From positions 1 through 41,326 of the forward strand of contig JAULZZ010000120.1 in the NCBI GenBank assembly GCA_032117095.1: a DNA stretch of 41,326 nucleotides, read 5' to 3'. Both the position numbers and the translations under genes were made by a program. Positions 24,567 through 31,090 of this stretch are shown here, piece by piece (position 1 is the stretch's first letter; each line of letters begins with the position of its first letter). The notes under the pieces were generated by a model. It had not been told where the DNA came from. It made no database searches and saw only the letters and a list, made by a program, of their open reading frames with translations. Origin of the DNA: REEB470 sp032117095 (GTDB lineage Bacteria > Bacillota > Bacilli > Paenibacillales > YIM-B00363).

Positions 24567-25136
24567 ATGCGTAAAGTGAATCTAGGGTCAAAAAATGGTT
24601 TCCTGCTAAAAGAGCAACGAGGACTGACGATTTTTGAACTGTTGGGTGTGCTCATCATTTTGGGGATTATTTCGACCATTATCATTCCTACCGTCGTAGG
24701 CGTGGTGGATAAGTCCGAACAAGATGCGGATACGAAAACGATTGAAAACGTCGGGAGAATCGCGGCAATCTGGATGAATCAGCGCGATGCCAATTGTGAT
24801 GGTAAGCTGGATCTCGCAAACGATGGTACGAGCAATCAGAAATGGTTTTTTGAGGAAACGATAAATCCGGGAGGTCAAGTTGATCATTCTCCACGAACAT
24901 CGGAAATAAACGCAAATTTGGTCCCCCCAATAGATAATGCAGGATTCAATCCAGGTGTGGGGTTTAAGGATGCTAACTTTGCGGTCATGACTACGCCATA
25001 TATGAAGGACAACGGTTTAATAAATGTAATACCGAAATCATCAAACAAGGGTCATGATTATATTCTTGTTTATCTAAAATGCAAATGGAGCAGTACTACT
25101 CAAAGTGGCAATTGGCTCTTACACTGGGTGAGGTAA
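24567..25136 (+). CDS. Type IV prepilin-like protein 3
   Basis: A 189-residue protein. The leader MRKVNLGSKNGFLLKEQRG is followed by LTIFELLGVLIILGI with Glu at +5. The acidic loop is DANCDGKLDL, where the cysteine has moved two positions compared with proteins 1 and 2. IDNAGFNP and a shortened C-terminus NWLLHWVR correspond to conserved motifs. The ATG at 24567 follows GAAGGAGG; an upstream ATG at 24441 in frame has no ribosome binding site and lies in the leader. It is convergent with groEL and shares a terminator with it. Confidence 0.85.
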   Translation: MRKVNLGSKNGFLLKEQRGLTIFELLGVLIILGIISTIIIPTVVGVVDKSEQDADTKTIENVGRIAAIWMNQRDANCDGKLDLANDGTSNQKWFFEETINPGGQVDHSPRTSEINANLVPPIDNAGFNPGVGFKDANFAVMTTPYMKDNGLINVIPKSSNKGHDYILVYLKCKWSSTTQSGNWLLHWVR

Positions 25137-25152
25137 GGAAACGATCCCTCAC

Positions 25153-25198
25153 ACAAAAAAACCCCTTCCTTCTCAGCACACGCTGAAACGAGGGGGCT
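25153..25198 (-). terminator. Intrinsic terminator of groES-groEL, shared with prepilin 3
   Basis: Two-part hairpin: CCCCTT pairs with GAGGGG and TCAGC with GCTGA around ACAC. On the minus strand it is followed by TTTTTTT, a strong terminator for groEL. It lies 13 bp after the groEL stop and just after prepilin 3 on the other strand. Confidence 0.8.
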
Positions 25199-25211
25199 GT
25201 AGTGCGTTTTA

Positions 25212-26849
25212 TTACATCATGCCGTCCATGCCCATGCCACCCATACCGCCCATGCCACCCGCACCACCGGCTTTTTCTTTCTCCGGTTTGTCTGCGACAA
25301 CGGCTTCGGTCGTGAGGAACATTGCGGCCACAGAGGCTGCGTTTTGTAGTGCGGAACGTGTCACTTTTGCTGGATCGACGATGCCTGCTTGGATCATGTT
25401 GACCCATTCGCCTGTTGCAGCGTTAAATCCAATCCCGACTTGTTCTTTCTTGAGTCGTTCTACGATGACACTGCCTTCGAGTCCCGCGTTGGTGGAGATG
25501 ATGCGTACGGGTTCTTCCAACGCACGGGAAACGATGTTGACGCCTGTTTGCTCATCGCCTGTTGCACTGACTTGGTTGACTGCTTGGAACACGTTCATCA
25601 AAGCAACTCCGCCACCCGATACGATGCCTTCTTCTACTGCTGCCCGTGTAGAATTGAGTGCGTCCTCGATGCGCAATTTACGCTCTTTGAGCTCCGTCTC
25701 TGTCGCGGCCCCCACTTTGATCACGGCTACGCCACCGGCTAGTTTCGCCAAACGCTCTTGCAATTTTTCTTTGTCGAACTCAGATGTGGTTTCTTCAAGC
25801 TGTGCCTTAATTTGGTTGATGCGTGCATCAATGTCGGATTTTTCGCCTGCACCATCGACGACGATCGTATTTTCTTTGGATACGCGCACTTGTCTCGCCG
25901 AACCGAGCTGGTCGATCCGTGTAGATTTCAACTCTAAGCCGAGCTCCTCGGTGATCACTTGCCCACCCGTGAGTGCTGCGATGTCTTGTAACATCGCTTT
26001 ACGACGGTCGCCAAAGCCTGGGGCTTTTACGGCAACACACGTAAACGTGCCACGCAATTTGTTGACAACGAGGGTTGCCAATGCTTCGCCTTCGACATCT
26101 TCTGCGATAATGACCAATTGTTTTCCCGATTGAACGACCTTCTCCAATACAGGCAAAATTTCTTGGATATTGCCAATTTTCTTGTCTGTGATTAAGATGA
26201 AGGGATTTTCTAGTGTCGCTTCCATCTTGTCTGTATCGGTGATCATGTACGGTGAAATATAGCCACGATCGAACTGCATCCCCTCAACGACTTCGAGCTC
26301 TGTCGTAAATCCTTTGGACTCTTCTACCGTGATGACACCGTCATTGCCCACTTTTTCCATCGCATCAGCAATCAGTTGTCCGACTTCTTCGTCTCCCGAT
26401 GAAATCGCTGCCACTTGGGCGATCGAGCTACGTCCTTCTACAGGGCGGGAAATCGTTTTGAGCTCTGTGACCGCTGCAGCAACCGCTTTCTCGATTCCTT
26501 TGCGGATCGCCATCGGGTTCGCCCCTGCCGTGACGTTCTTCAACCCTTCACGAATCATCGCTTGGGCCAATACCGTCGCCGTCGTCGTCCCATCCCCTGC
26601 AACATCATTTGTCTTTGTAGCGACTTCTTTGACGAGCTGTGCACCCATGTTCTCGAATGCGTCTTCTAGCTCGATTTCTTTTGCAATCGTGACGCCATCA
26701 TTCGTAATAAGCGGACTGCCGAATTTTTTCTCAAGCACGACATTGCGTCCCTTTGGACCGAGCGTGACCTTCACTGCGTTGGCGAGTGCATCTACCCCTC
26801 TTAACATCGAACGACGTGCTTCTTCGCTAAATTTAATTTCTTTTGCCAT
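25212..26849 (-). CDS. groEL: Chaperonin GroEL (Hsp60)
   Basis: ATP-driven protein-folding chamber in the cytosol. The 545-residue protein begins MAKEIKFSEEAR and contains VTLGPKGRNVVLEK, the ATP loop NDVAGDGTTTATVLAQ, the family signature AAVEEGIVSGGGVAL, and the Gly-Met-rich tail ending MGMDGMM. The ATG at 26849 follows AGGAGGG. It is downstream of groES in one operon under CIRCE. A fragment of its 3' end is duplicated at 23891-23940. Confidence 0.99.
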   Translation of the reverse strand: MAKEIKFSEEARRSMLRGVDALANAVKVTLGPKGRNVVLEKKFGSPLITNDGVTIAKEIELEDAFENMGAQLVKEVATKTNDVAGDGTTTATVLAQAMIREGLKNVTAGANPMAIRKGIEKAVAAAVTELKTISRPVEGRSSIAQVAAISSGDEEVGQLIADAMEKVGNDGVITVEESKGFTTELEVVEGMQFDRGYISPYMITDTDKMEATLENPFILITDKKIGNIQEILPVLEKVVQSGKQLVIIAEDVEGEALATLVVNKLRGTFTCVAVKAPGFGDRRKAMLQDIAALTGGQVITEELGLELKSTRIDQLGSARQVRVSKENTIVVDGAGEKSDIDARINQIKAQLEETTSEFDKEKLQERLAKLAGGVAVIKVGAATETELKERKLRIEDALNSTRAAVEEGIVSGGGVALMNVFQAVNQVSATGDEQTGVNIVSRALEEPVRIISTNAGLEGSVIVERLKKEQVGIGFNAATGEWVNMIQAGIVDPAKVTRSALQNAASVAAMFLTTEAVVADKPEKEKAGGAGGMGGMGGMGMDGMM

Positions 26850-26911
26850 GGTCTGTTCGTTCCCTCCTAAAATAAAATCGGTGTTGTCTTACGCATGTTG
26901 CGAGCGTCCTC

Positions 26912-27190
26912 TTACAAGACAGCCAAAATGTCACTTTCGCGCATAATCATGAGCTCGCGCCCTTCAAACTTCACTTCTGTTCCTGCATATTTGGAGAAAA
27001 TCACACGATCCCCTGTGGCGACGTCTAACGGAATGCGTGTCCCGTCCTTATATGCACCTGGACCGACTGCAAGCACTTTGCCTTCTTGGGGCTTTTCCTT
27101 CGCAGTATCCGGTAGCACGATCCCACTGGCGGTCGTCTCCTCCCTTGCGATGGCTTCGATCACGACGCGATCTCCTAACGGCTTAATCAT
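26912..27190 (-). CDS. groES: Co-chaperonin GroES (Hsp10)
   Basis: Lid of the GroEL chamber. The 92-residue protein starts MIKPLGDRVVIEAI and shows the mobile loop EETTASGIVLPDTAKEKPQ and KYAGTEVKFEG near the C-terminus. The ATG at 27190 follows AAGGAGG by 11 bases; a GTG two codons upstream is possible. It is 62 bp before groEL and about 40 bp after the CIRCE operator. Confidence 0.98.
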   Translation of the reverse strand: MIKPLGDRVVIEAIAREETTASGIVLPDTAKEKPQEGKVLAVGPGAYKDGTRIPLDVATGDRVIFSKYAGTEVKFEGRELMIMRESDILAVL

Positions 27191-27231
27191 AATCACAGCA
27201 TCCTCCTTACAAAATGTGTATTGGTGCTTCC

Positions 27232-27258
27232 TTAGCACTCATCGCAATGGAGTGCTAA
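27232..27258 (-). promoter_or_regulatory. CIRCE operator (HrcA binding site)
   Basis: A perfect TTAGCACTC-N9-GAGTGCTAA inverted repeat between the groES promoter and its ribosome binding site. This is the established target of the heat-shock repressor HrcA; hrcA itself is not in the window. Confidence 0.98.
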
Positions 27259-27272
27259 CACCTACGAACATG

Positions 27273-27301
27273 ATTGTACTCAACTTTTGATTGCATTTCA
27301 A
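27273..27301 (-). promoter_or_regulatory. Sigma-A promoter of groES-groEL
   Basis: Minus-strand TTGAAA (27301-27296), a 17-bp spacer, TACAAT (27278-27273). Transcription would start just before CIRCE, as expected for HrcA-controlled operons. Confidence 0.8.
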
Positions 27302-27351
27302 GTGTACGACACCAATTTTTTATAATTTTTTTTTGCGGTATCTCTTGATAT

Positions 27352-27510
27352 GATACGGGGGAGCGTCAAGAATTATGTGTAAATGGGGATAACCCCGTCT
27401 CGTAGCATGGGTCCCCCATGCGACGTGGAGAACATGGCGAGTAGGTCAGTACGCGCTTGATCAAAGCCGTTATGACAACGCGTAGCAAAGCGTTGGTTAT
27501 AACTTTCAAA
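27352..27510 (+). other. Hairpin-rich block, possible solo right end of an IS200/IS605-type element
   Basis: Three stems in a row: GGGG-ATAA-CCCC (27385-27396), an 11-bp stem with one mismatch around TCC (27401-27425), and AACGC/GCGTT (27477-27494), then GGTTATAACTTTCAA. A short frame at 27352-27405 ends in TAG within the first stems. A terminal hairpin followed by a TTTCAA-like sequence is what the right end of single-strand transposons and the TnpB guide RNA scaffold look like, but no tnpA or tnpB is present and I cannot match it to a named element. An unrelated structured RNA is possible. Confidence 0.3.
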
Positions 27511-27512
27511 TC

Positions 27513-27653
27513 CAATGTCAACAGGTTAAGCGAATGTTCTGGAGTACGGATGAATCAGTGATGACAGGTTATTTTTTAGAAAACGTCAATATTTTTTAGA
27601 ATTCCCGTTTATTTGCAACATTTTTCAGGAAAGTTCTTAACCTGTTGACATTG
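27513..27653 (-). repeat. Family 2 inverted-end repeat, copy 2
   Basis: A 141 bp element with a perfect 18-bp inverted pair: CAATGTCAACAGGTTAAG (27513-27530) and CTTAACCTGTTGACATTG (27636-27653). Its reverse complement matches copy 1 at 16367-16545, including CTGAAAAATGTTGCAAATAA and TGATTCATCCGTACTC. It carries no gene. Confidence 0.8.
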
Positions 27654-27656
27654 TTT

Positions 27657-27712
27657 TGCTTTCTCGAAAAAGGCATCCCTCTGTGTATATGCTTTCAATA
27701 TGTTTTTCGTAT
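27657..27712 (+). repeat. Family 1 repeat, right half only (copy H)
   Basis: GCTTTCTCGAAAAAGGCATC, CTCTGTGTATATGC and TTTTTCGTAT are the right part of family 1, starting directly after the family 2 element. The left half is not recognisable in the preceding sequence. Confidence 0.55.
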
Positions 27713-27741
27713 GCGCACAGACTTGACCATCGATCCATCAA

Positions 27742-27780
27742 CGATTCTCGCACTGTAGTATCGGTTACAGTGCGGGATCG
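27742..27780. other. Stable hairpin downstream of tatA
   Basis: CGCACTGTA (27749-27757) pairs perfectly with TACAGTGCG (27766-27774), extended by CGAT/ATCG after a small bulge. There is no T-tract in either direction, so it is not a standard terminator, though it lies between the tatA and groES transcripts. Confidence 0.5.
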
Positions 27781-27829
27781 AAAATGCGGTTCATGGACTC
27801 AAACAATTCATCGGCGTTTTTTTTATGCG

Positions 27830-28069
27830 TCAATCAGGCAACCGAACCGATTCCCGTGTAGTCGGTGTTTCTGCAACGTGTTCATGAGGTGGTTTTGTCG
27901 ATTCCGTTGCGATCGGCTCGTCTTTTATCATCTCTTTTGTTCCTTCTTTGAACGCCCGTAACGTCCGTCCGAACGCCCGACCGAGCTCAGGCAATTTCTT
28001 GGGTCCAAACAGGAGCAATGCCACGACGACGATCAACAGCAGCCCAACGGGGCCTATATTTTGGAACAT
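27830..28069 (-). CDS. tatA: Twin-arginine translocase subunit TatA
   Basis: Pore-forming subunit of the Tat pathway, which exports folded proteins. The 79-residue protein has one N-terminal helix (about residues 5-21), the hinge FGPKKLPELGRAFG (21-34) with the conserved Phe-Gly, an amphipathic helix and an acidic, threonine-rich tail. The ATG at 28069 follows AGGAGGAGA. No tatC is adjacent, unlike many Bacilli, so the partner must be elsewhere. Confidence 0.95.
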   Translation of the reverse strand: MFQNIGPVGLLLIVVVALLLFGPKKLPELGRAFGRTLRAFKEGTKEMIKDEPIATESTKPPHEHVAETPTTRESVRLPD

Positions 28070-28114
28070 GATGTCTCCTCCTCCTGCGGTATTTAATTTG
28101 GTTGATACAGCGCA

Positions 28115-28726
28115 CTACGGCACGTCTGCATGCCACCTTTGTTGACGACAATCCCATATCCCTCGCTCCGTAATGAGGTGATGCATGGGTACATCGTGTT
28201 CCTCTGGGGCATAAGCAGCATCAATGACTTGGAGATCAAACACCGCCGTATACAGCACCAGCGACCCATCGTCAATCGCGGATTTCCACGCCGATAAAAA
28301 ACGGTCATAGTACCCTTTTCCACTCCCAAGACGGTGTCCCGTTTCCGTTACCCCCACACTCGGGACGACCATCACCAGCGGGTGTGCCGCGGTCGGTTGC
28401 GCAACACGTGTCAAACGGTCTTGTTCTTCCTGCGTTGCCTGCTGTAGACTACGCGAGTACCGCATCTCCATCGCCGTATGCGTCACGACATAAGGCAGTG
28501 CAAGGGCGATTTTGTGGTGTATTCCCCATGCAAAAACAGCCGTGATATCTGGTTCGTAGCGCATCGGCTTATACAAAGCAATGGCGGTCGAAGGAATACG
28601 TGCCACATGATGCATCAGTCGCCGAATGGCGTAGTCCGTAATTTTCGCCGAACGTGCAGGCAGATGGGGTTCCTCTATTCTTAATTGTTGCTTTATATGG
28701 TGGCGATGTTCTTCTTTTGTAGGCAT
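28115..28726 (-). CDS. 5-formyltetrahydrofolate cyclo-ligase family protein
   Basis: Recycles 5-formyltetrahydrofolate to 5,10-methenyltetrahydrofolate with ATP, feeding the one-carbon pool used by PurN and PurH. The 203-residue protein has the family signature RLGSGKGYYDRFL at 132-144 after VPSVGVTETG, and an N-terminal KEEHRHHIKQQL helix. The ATG at 28726 follows GGAGGTG; an upstream extension was rejected. It is 45 bp upstream of tatA on the same strand, probably co-transcribed. Confidence 0.9.
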   Translation of the reverse strand: MPTKEEHRHHIKQQLRIEEPHLPARSAKITDYAIRRLMHHVARIPSTAIALYKPMRYEPDITAVFAWGIHHKIALALPYVVTHTAMEMRYSRSLQQATQEEQDRLTRVAQPTAAHPLVMVVPSVGVTETGHRLGSGKGYYDRFLSAWKSAIDDGSLVLYTAVFDLQVIDAAYAPEEHDVPMHHLITERGIWDCRQQRWHADVP

Positions 28727-28801
28727 CGTCGCACCTCCATCATAGAAATCCGCAGTACCTTCCCGCTTGTGTGCGGGCCAAACGTGGAGCAATCCTCTAA
28801 C

Positions 28802-28898
28802 ATACTAATTAAAAATATCCATGTAGAGCGATTCCTTTTACGAGAAAGCACGGTAATTTTTAACCAATAGGATGTCTGTATTCATTCCGTGTTTCGTA
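28802..28898 (-). repeat. Family 1 repeat, copy E
   Basis: About 97 bp. The right end CCGTGTTTCGTA is intact, but the left end has lost the AACACGG portion (ATACTAATTAAAAATATCC). Internal blocks ATGTAGAGCG, TTTTACGAGAAAGC and TTTTTAACCAATAGGATG are typical. It lies in the 290 bp gap between rpsI and the cyclo-ligase gene. Confidence 0.75.
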
Positions 28899-29016
28899 AA
28901 AAACACAAAACCCGACGGAGCAACGCAATCGTTTGACTCGGTCAGGTGTATGTGTATGGTGTGCACGCAAGGAAACGAGCGTGCCGTATTCCTTCCTCGC
29001 CTGCACGTTAAAACGA

Positions 29017-29409
29017 TTATCGTTTGGAAAATTGAGGTGCGCGACGCGCGGCTTTGAGCCCGTACTTTTTACGCTCTTTCATGCGGGAATCTCGCGTGAG
29101 AAACCCTGCACGTTTCAGCGGGATACGGAAATCTGGTTCTGCTTGTAACAATGCACGGGAAATGCCATGGCGAATGGCCCCTGCTTGCCCCGTGGTTCCC
29201 CCGCCGTGTGCCAATACGACGACATCGTATTTTAGCAACGTTTCGGTTAATGTAAGCGGTTGTTTTACGATCAGCTTCAATGTCTCATGACCGAAGTATT
29301 CGTCGATTGGACGGGCATTGATCGTGATGTTTCCTTCCCCAGGAATCAGTCGTACACGTGCCACAGAGTGCTTGCGCCGTCCTGTTCCGTAATATTGTAA
29401 AGATGCCAC
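29017..29409 (-). CDS. rpsI: 30S ribosomal protein S9
   Basis: Small-subunit protein whose C-terminal tail reaches the P-site tRNA. The frame reads LQYYGTGRRKHSVARVRL at the start and ends KAARRAPQFSKR, the typical basic tail. A GTG at 29409 was chosen because AAAGGAGG lies eight bases before it, giving 130 residues as in B. subtilis; an in-frame ATG three codons upstream abuts the ribosome binding site. It follows rplM by 34 bp, the usual pair. Confidence 0.97.
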   Translation of the reverse strand: MASLQYYGTGRRKHSVARVRLIPGEGNITINARPIDEYFGHETLKLIVKQPLTLTETLLKYDVVVLAHGGGTTGQAGAIRHGISRALLQAEPDFRIPLKRAGFLTRDSRMKERKKYGLKAARRAPQFSKR

Positions 29410-29443
29410 TACATTCATCCTCCTTTGTCACTCCAACTTGCCC

Positions 29444-29881
29444 CTAGGATTTCAATGCATACGCCTGTGGAAGTTGCGCTTGGTGCGGGTGTTCGCTTCC
29501 TGCATATACTTTTAGTTTTGTTTTGAGTGCATCTCCAAGCTTATTTTTGGGCAACATGCCGTACACCGCATGCTCAATCATCCGATCAGGACGTTTGTCG
29601 CGCAATTGTTGGGCGGTGGTGACTTTGAGTCCACTCATGTACCCCGAATGACGATAATATTTTTTCTGTTGCAGTTTTTTTCCAGTCAATACAATTTTTT
29701 CGGCATTGATGATGATCACAAAGTCCCCTGTATCTTGATGTGGGGTGAATTGTGGTTTGTGTTTCCCGCGTAGTAAGGATGCCACTTGACTACTCAGACG
29801 ACCGAGCGTTTGTCCCGCTGCATCGACAATATACCATTGCTTGGATACTTCGTTTTTCTTTGCCATGTATGTGGTGCGCAC
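29444..29881 (-). CDS. rplM: 50S ribosomal protein L13
   Basis: Early-assembly large-subunit protein. The 145-residue product contains WYIVDAAGQTLGRLSS, INAEKIVLTGKK, KYYRHSGYMSGLK and YAGSEHPHQAQ, the family landmarks. The GTG at 29881 gives MRTTYMAKK, matching the usual start, with AAGGAGGT seven bases upstream. It follows truA by 42 bp and precedes rpsI. Confidence 0.97.
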   Translation of the reverse strand: MRTTYMAKKNEVSKQWYIVDAAGQTLGRLSSQVASLLRGKHKPQFTPHQDTGDFVIIINAEKIVLTGKKLQQKKYYRHSGYMSGLKVTTAQQLRDKRPDRMIEHAVYGMLPKNKLGDALKTKLKVYAGSEHPHQAQLPQAYALKS

Positions 29882-29923
29882 GTTCGCCACCTCCTTGTTT
29901 GTGATGTAATCTCTGTTTGTTTT

Positions 29924-30706
29924 TCATTCGTATTTCTGTACAGTGTTTGTATCATAATCAATGTCCCACAAATGCAAGCCGTGTGGTTTCGCCGTAGGTC
30001 CCGCACAACGTCGATCTTTTGCTTCCAGCATACGAACCATCGCCAAAGGCGGTTGTTTCTTTAACCCAATCCGCACCAATGTCCCAACCAAAATGCGCAC
30101 CATTTGGTACAGAAAACCGTCCCCTGTAAACGTGATCCGTATTATTTGCCCTTTTTCGCCCCATAACGAAGGCAATACGCACAACTCGGCACGATGCAAT
30201 GTACGCACTTTGGAGACGACGGAGGACCGCACATTACAAAACGAGGTAAAATCGTGTTTGCCACGCACGTACAGCAATGCTTGTTCCATCGCCGTGACGT
30301 CCAAAGGGGGGATGATATGCCATTGTTCACGTGCACGCAACGGATCCGCATAAGGAGCATTGTGGATCGTATACACGTACGTTTTTTGATGTGCGCTTTT
30401 GCGCGCATGAAAGTCGTGGTTGCTTTCCTCCGCATGCCACACGACGATATCAGCGGGCAAATGGGCATTGAGACCGCGACACCACCGATCAAGCGGCAAT
30501 GGGGAGGGGGTTAAAAAGGTAACCACTTGCTTTCGTGCGTGCACACCCGCATCCGTACGCCCTGCCCCATGCACGATCGTATTGTGCTGTGTAAGGGTAG
30601 TCACGGCTTCTTGCAACCGCTGTTGCACGGTAATGCATCCGCACTGTTGCTGAAAGCCGTGATACTTTGTCCCTTCGTAGCGCACCCATAAACATAGATT
30701 GCGCAC
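29924..30706 (-). CDS. truA: tRNA pseudouridine(38-40) synthase TruA
   Basis: Modifies uridines 38-40 in the anticodon arm of many tRNAs. The 260-residue protein has the catalytic Asp52 in GAGRTDAGVHA, YEGTKYHGFQQQ at 10-21, and GDGFLYQMVRILVGTLVRIG near the C-terminus. The GTG start at 30706 lies five bases after the rplQ stop with only a weak ribosome binding site, so translational coupling is likely. In B. subtilis three ECF transporter genes lie between rplQ and truA; here there are none. Confidence 0.96.
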   Translation of the reverse strand: MRNLCLWVRYEGTKYHGFQQQCGCITVQQRLQEAVTTLTQHNTIVHGAGRTDAGVHARKQVVTFLTPSPLPLDRWCRGLNAHLPADIVVWHAEESNHDFHARKSAHQKTYVYTIHNAPYADPLRAREQWHIIPPLDVTAMEQALLYVRGKHDFTSFCNVRSSVVSKVRTLHRAELCVLPSLWGEKGQIIRITFTGDGFLYQMVRILVGTLVRIGLKKQPPLAMVRMLEAKDRRCAGPTAKPHGLHLWDIDYDTNTVQKYE

Positions 30707-30711
30707 ACGCG

Positions 30712-31086
30712 TTATGCTTCTGCGCGGTCGACGAGCTCTAGGAACACCATCGGCGCCGCATCGCCACGACGAGGCCCTAGTTTTAGGATGCGCGTATATC
30801 CACCTTTGCGTTCGGTATACCGGAGTGCGATATCTGCAAATAGTTTTTGAATCGCATCGCGCCCTTCTTGCGCCATTTCACGCCGAACAAACGACGCCAC
30901 TTGCCTGCGTGCATGCAAATCGCCACGTTTGGCTAAGGTAATCAACTTTTCAGCGATTGAACGCACTGCTTTCGCCTTTGCTTCTGTCGTTTCAATGCGC
31001 TCATAAATGAACAAATCTGTGACGAGATCACGAAACAATGCTTTGCGCGCACTTGAATCACGCCCTACTTTTTTGTATGCCGTCAT
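30712..31086 (-). CDS. rplQ: 50S ribosomal protein L17
   Basis: Large-subunit protein near the peptide exit. The 124-residue product contains RKALFRDLVTDLFIYERIET, AEKLITLAKRGDLHARRQ and a C-terminal GGYTRILKLGPRRGDAAPM, all typical. It starts four bases after rpoA, the conserved end of the alpha operon. Confidence 0.97.
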   Translation of the reverse strand: MTAYKKVGRDSSARKALFRDLVTDLFIYERIETTEAKAKAVRSIAEKLITLAKRGDLHARRQVASFVRREMAQEGRDAIQKLFADIALRYTERKGGYTRILKLGPRRGDAAPMVFLELVDRAEA

Positions 31087-31090
31087 CGTT

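Larger units (their letters stand above)
23943..25638 (+). repeat. Tandem duplication, downstream copy
   Basis: Downstream partner of 22737-23940. It carries a family 1 element (24014-24117) that the upstream copy lacks, and its groEL part belongs to the intact gene. The junction between copies is near 23941, where groEL-like sequence changes to prepilin 1 terminator-like sequence. Confidence 0.75.

Noticed and set aside
28962..28983. GCACGC/GCGTGC hairpin after rpsI as a terminator.
   Set aside because: Only six base pairs with a ten-base loop and no T-tract on the rpsI side; I could not support it.
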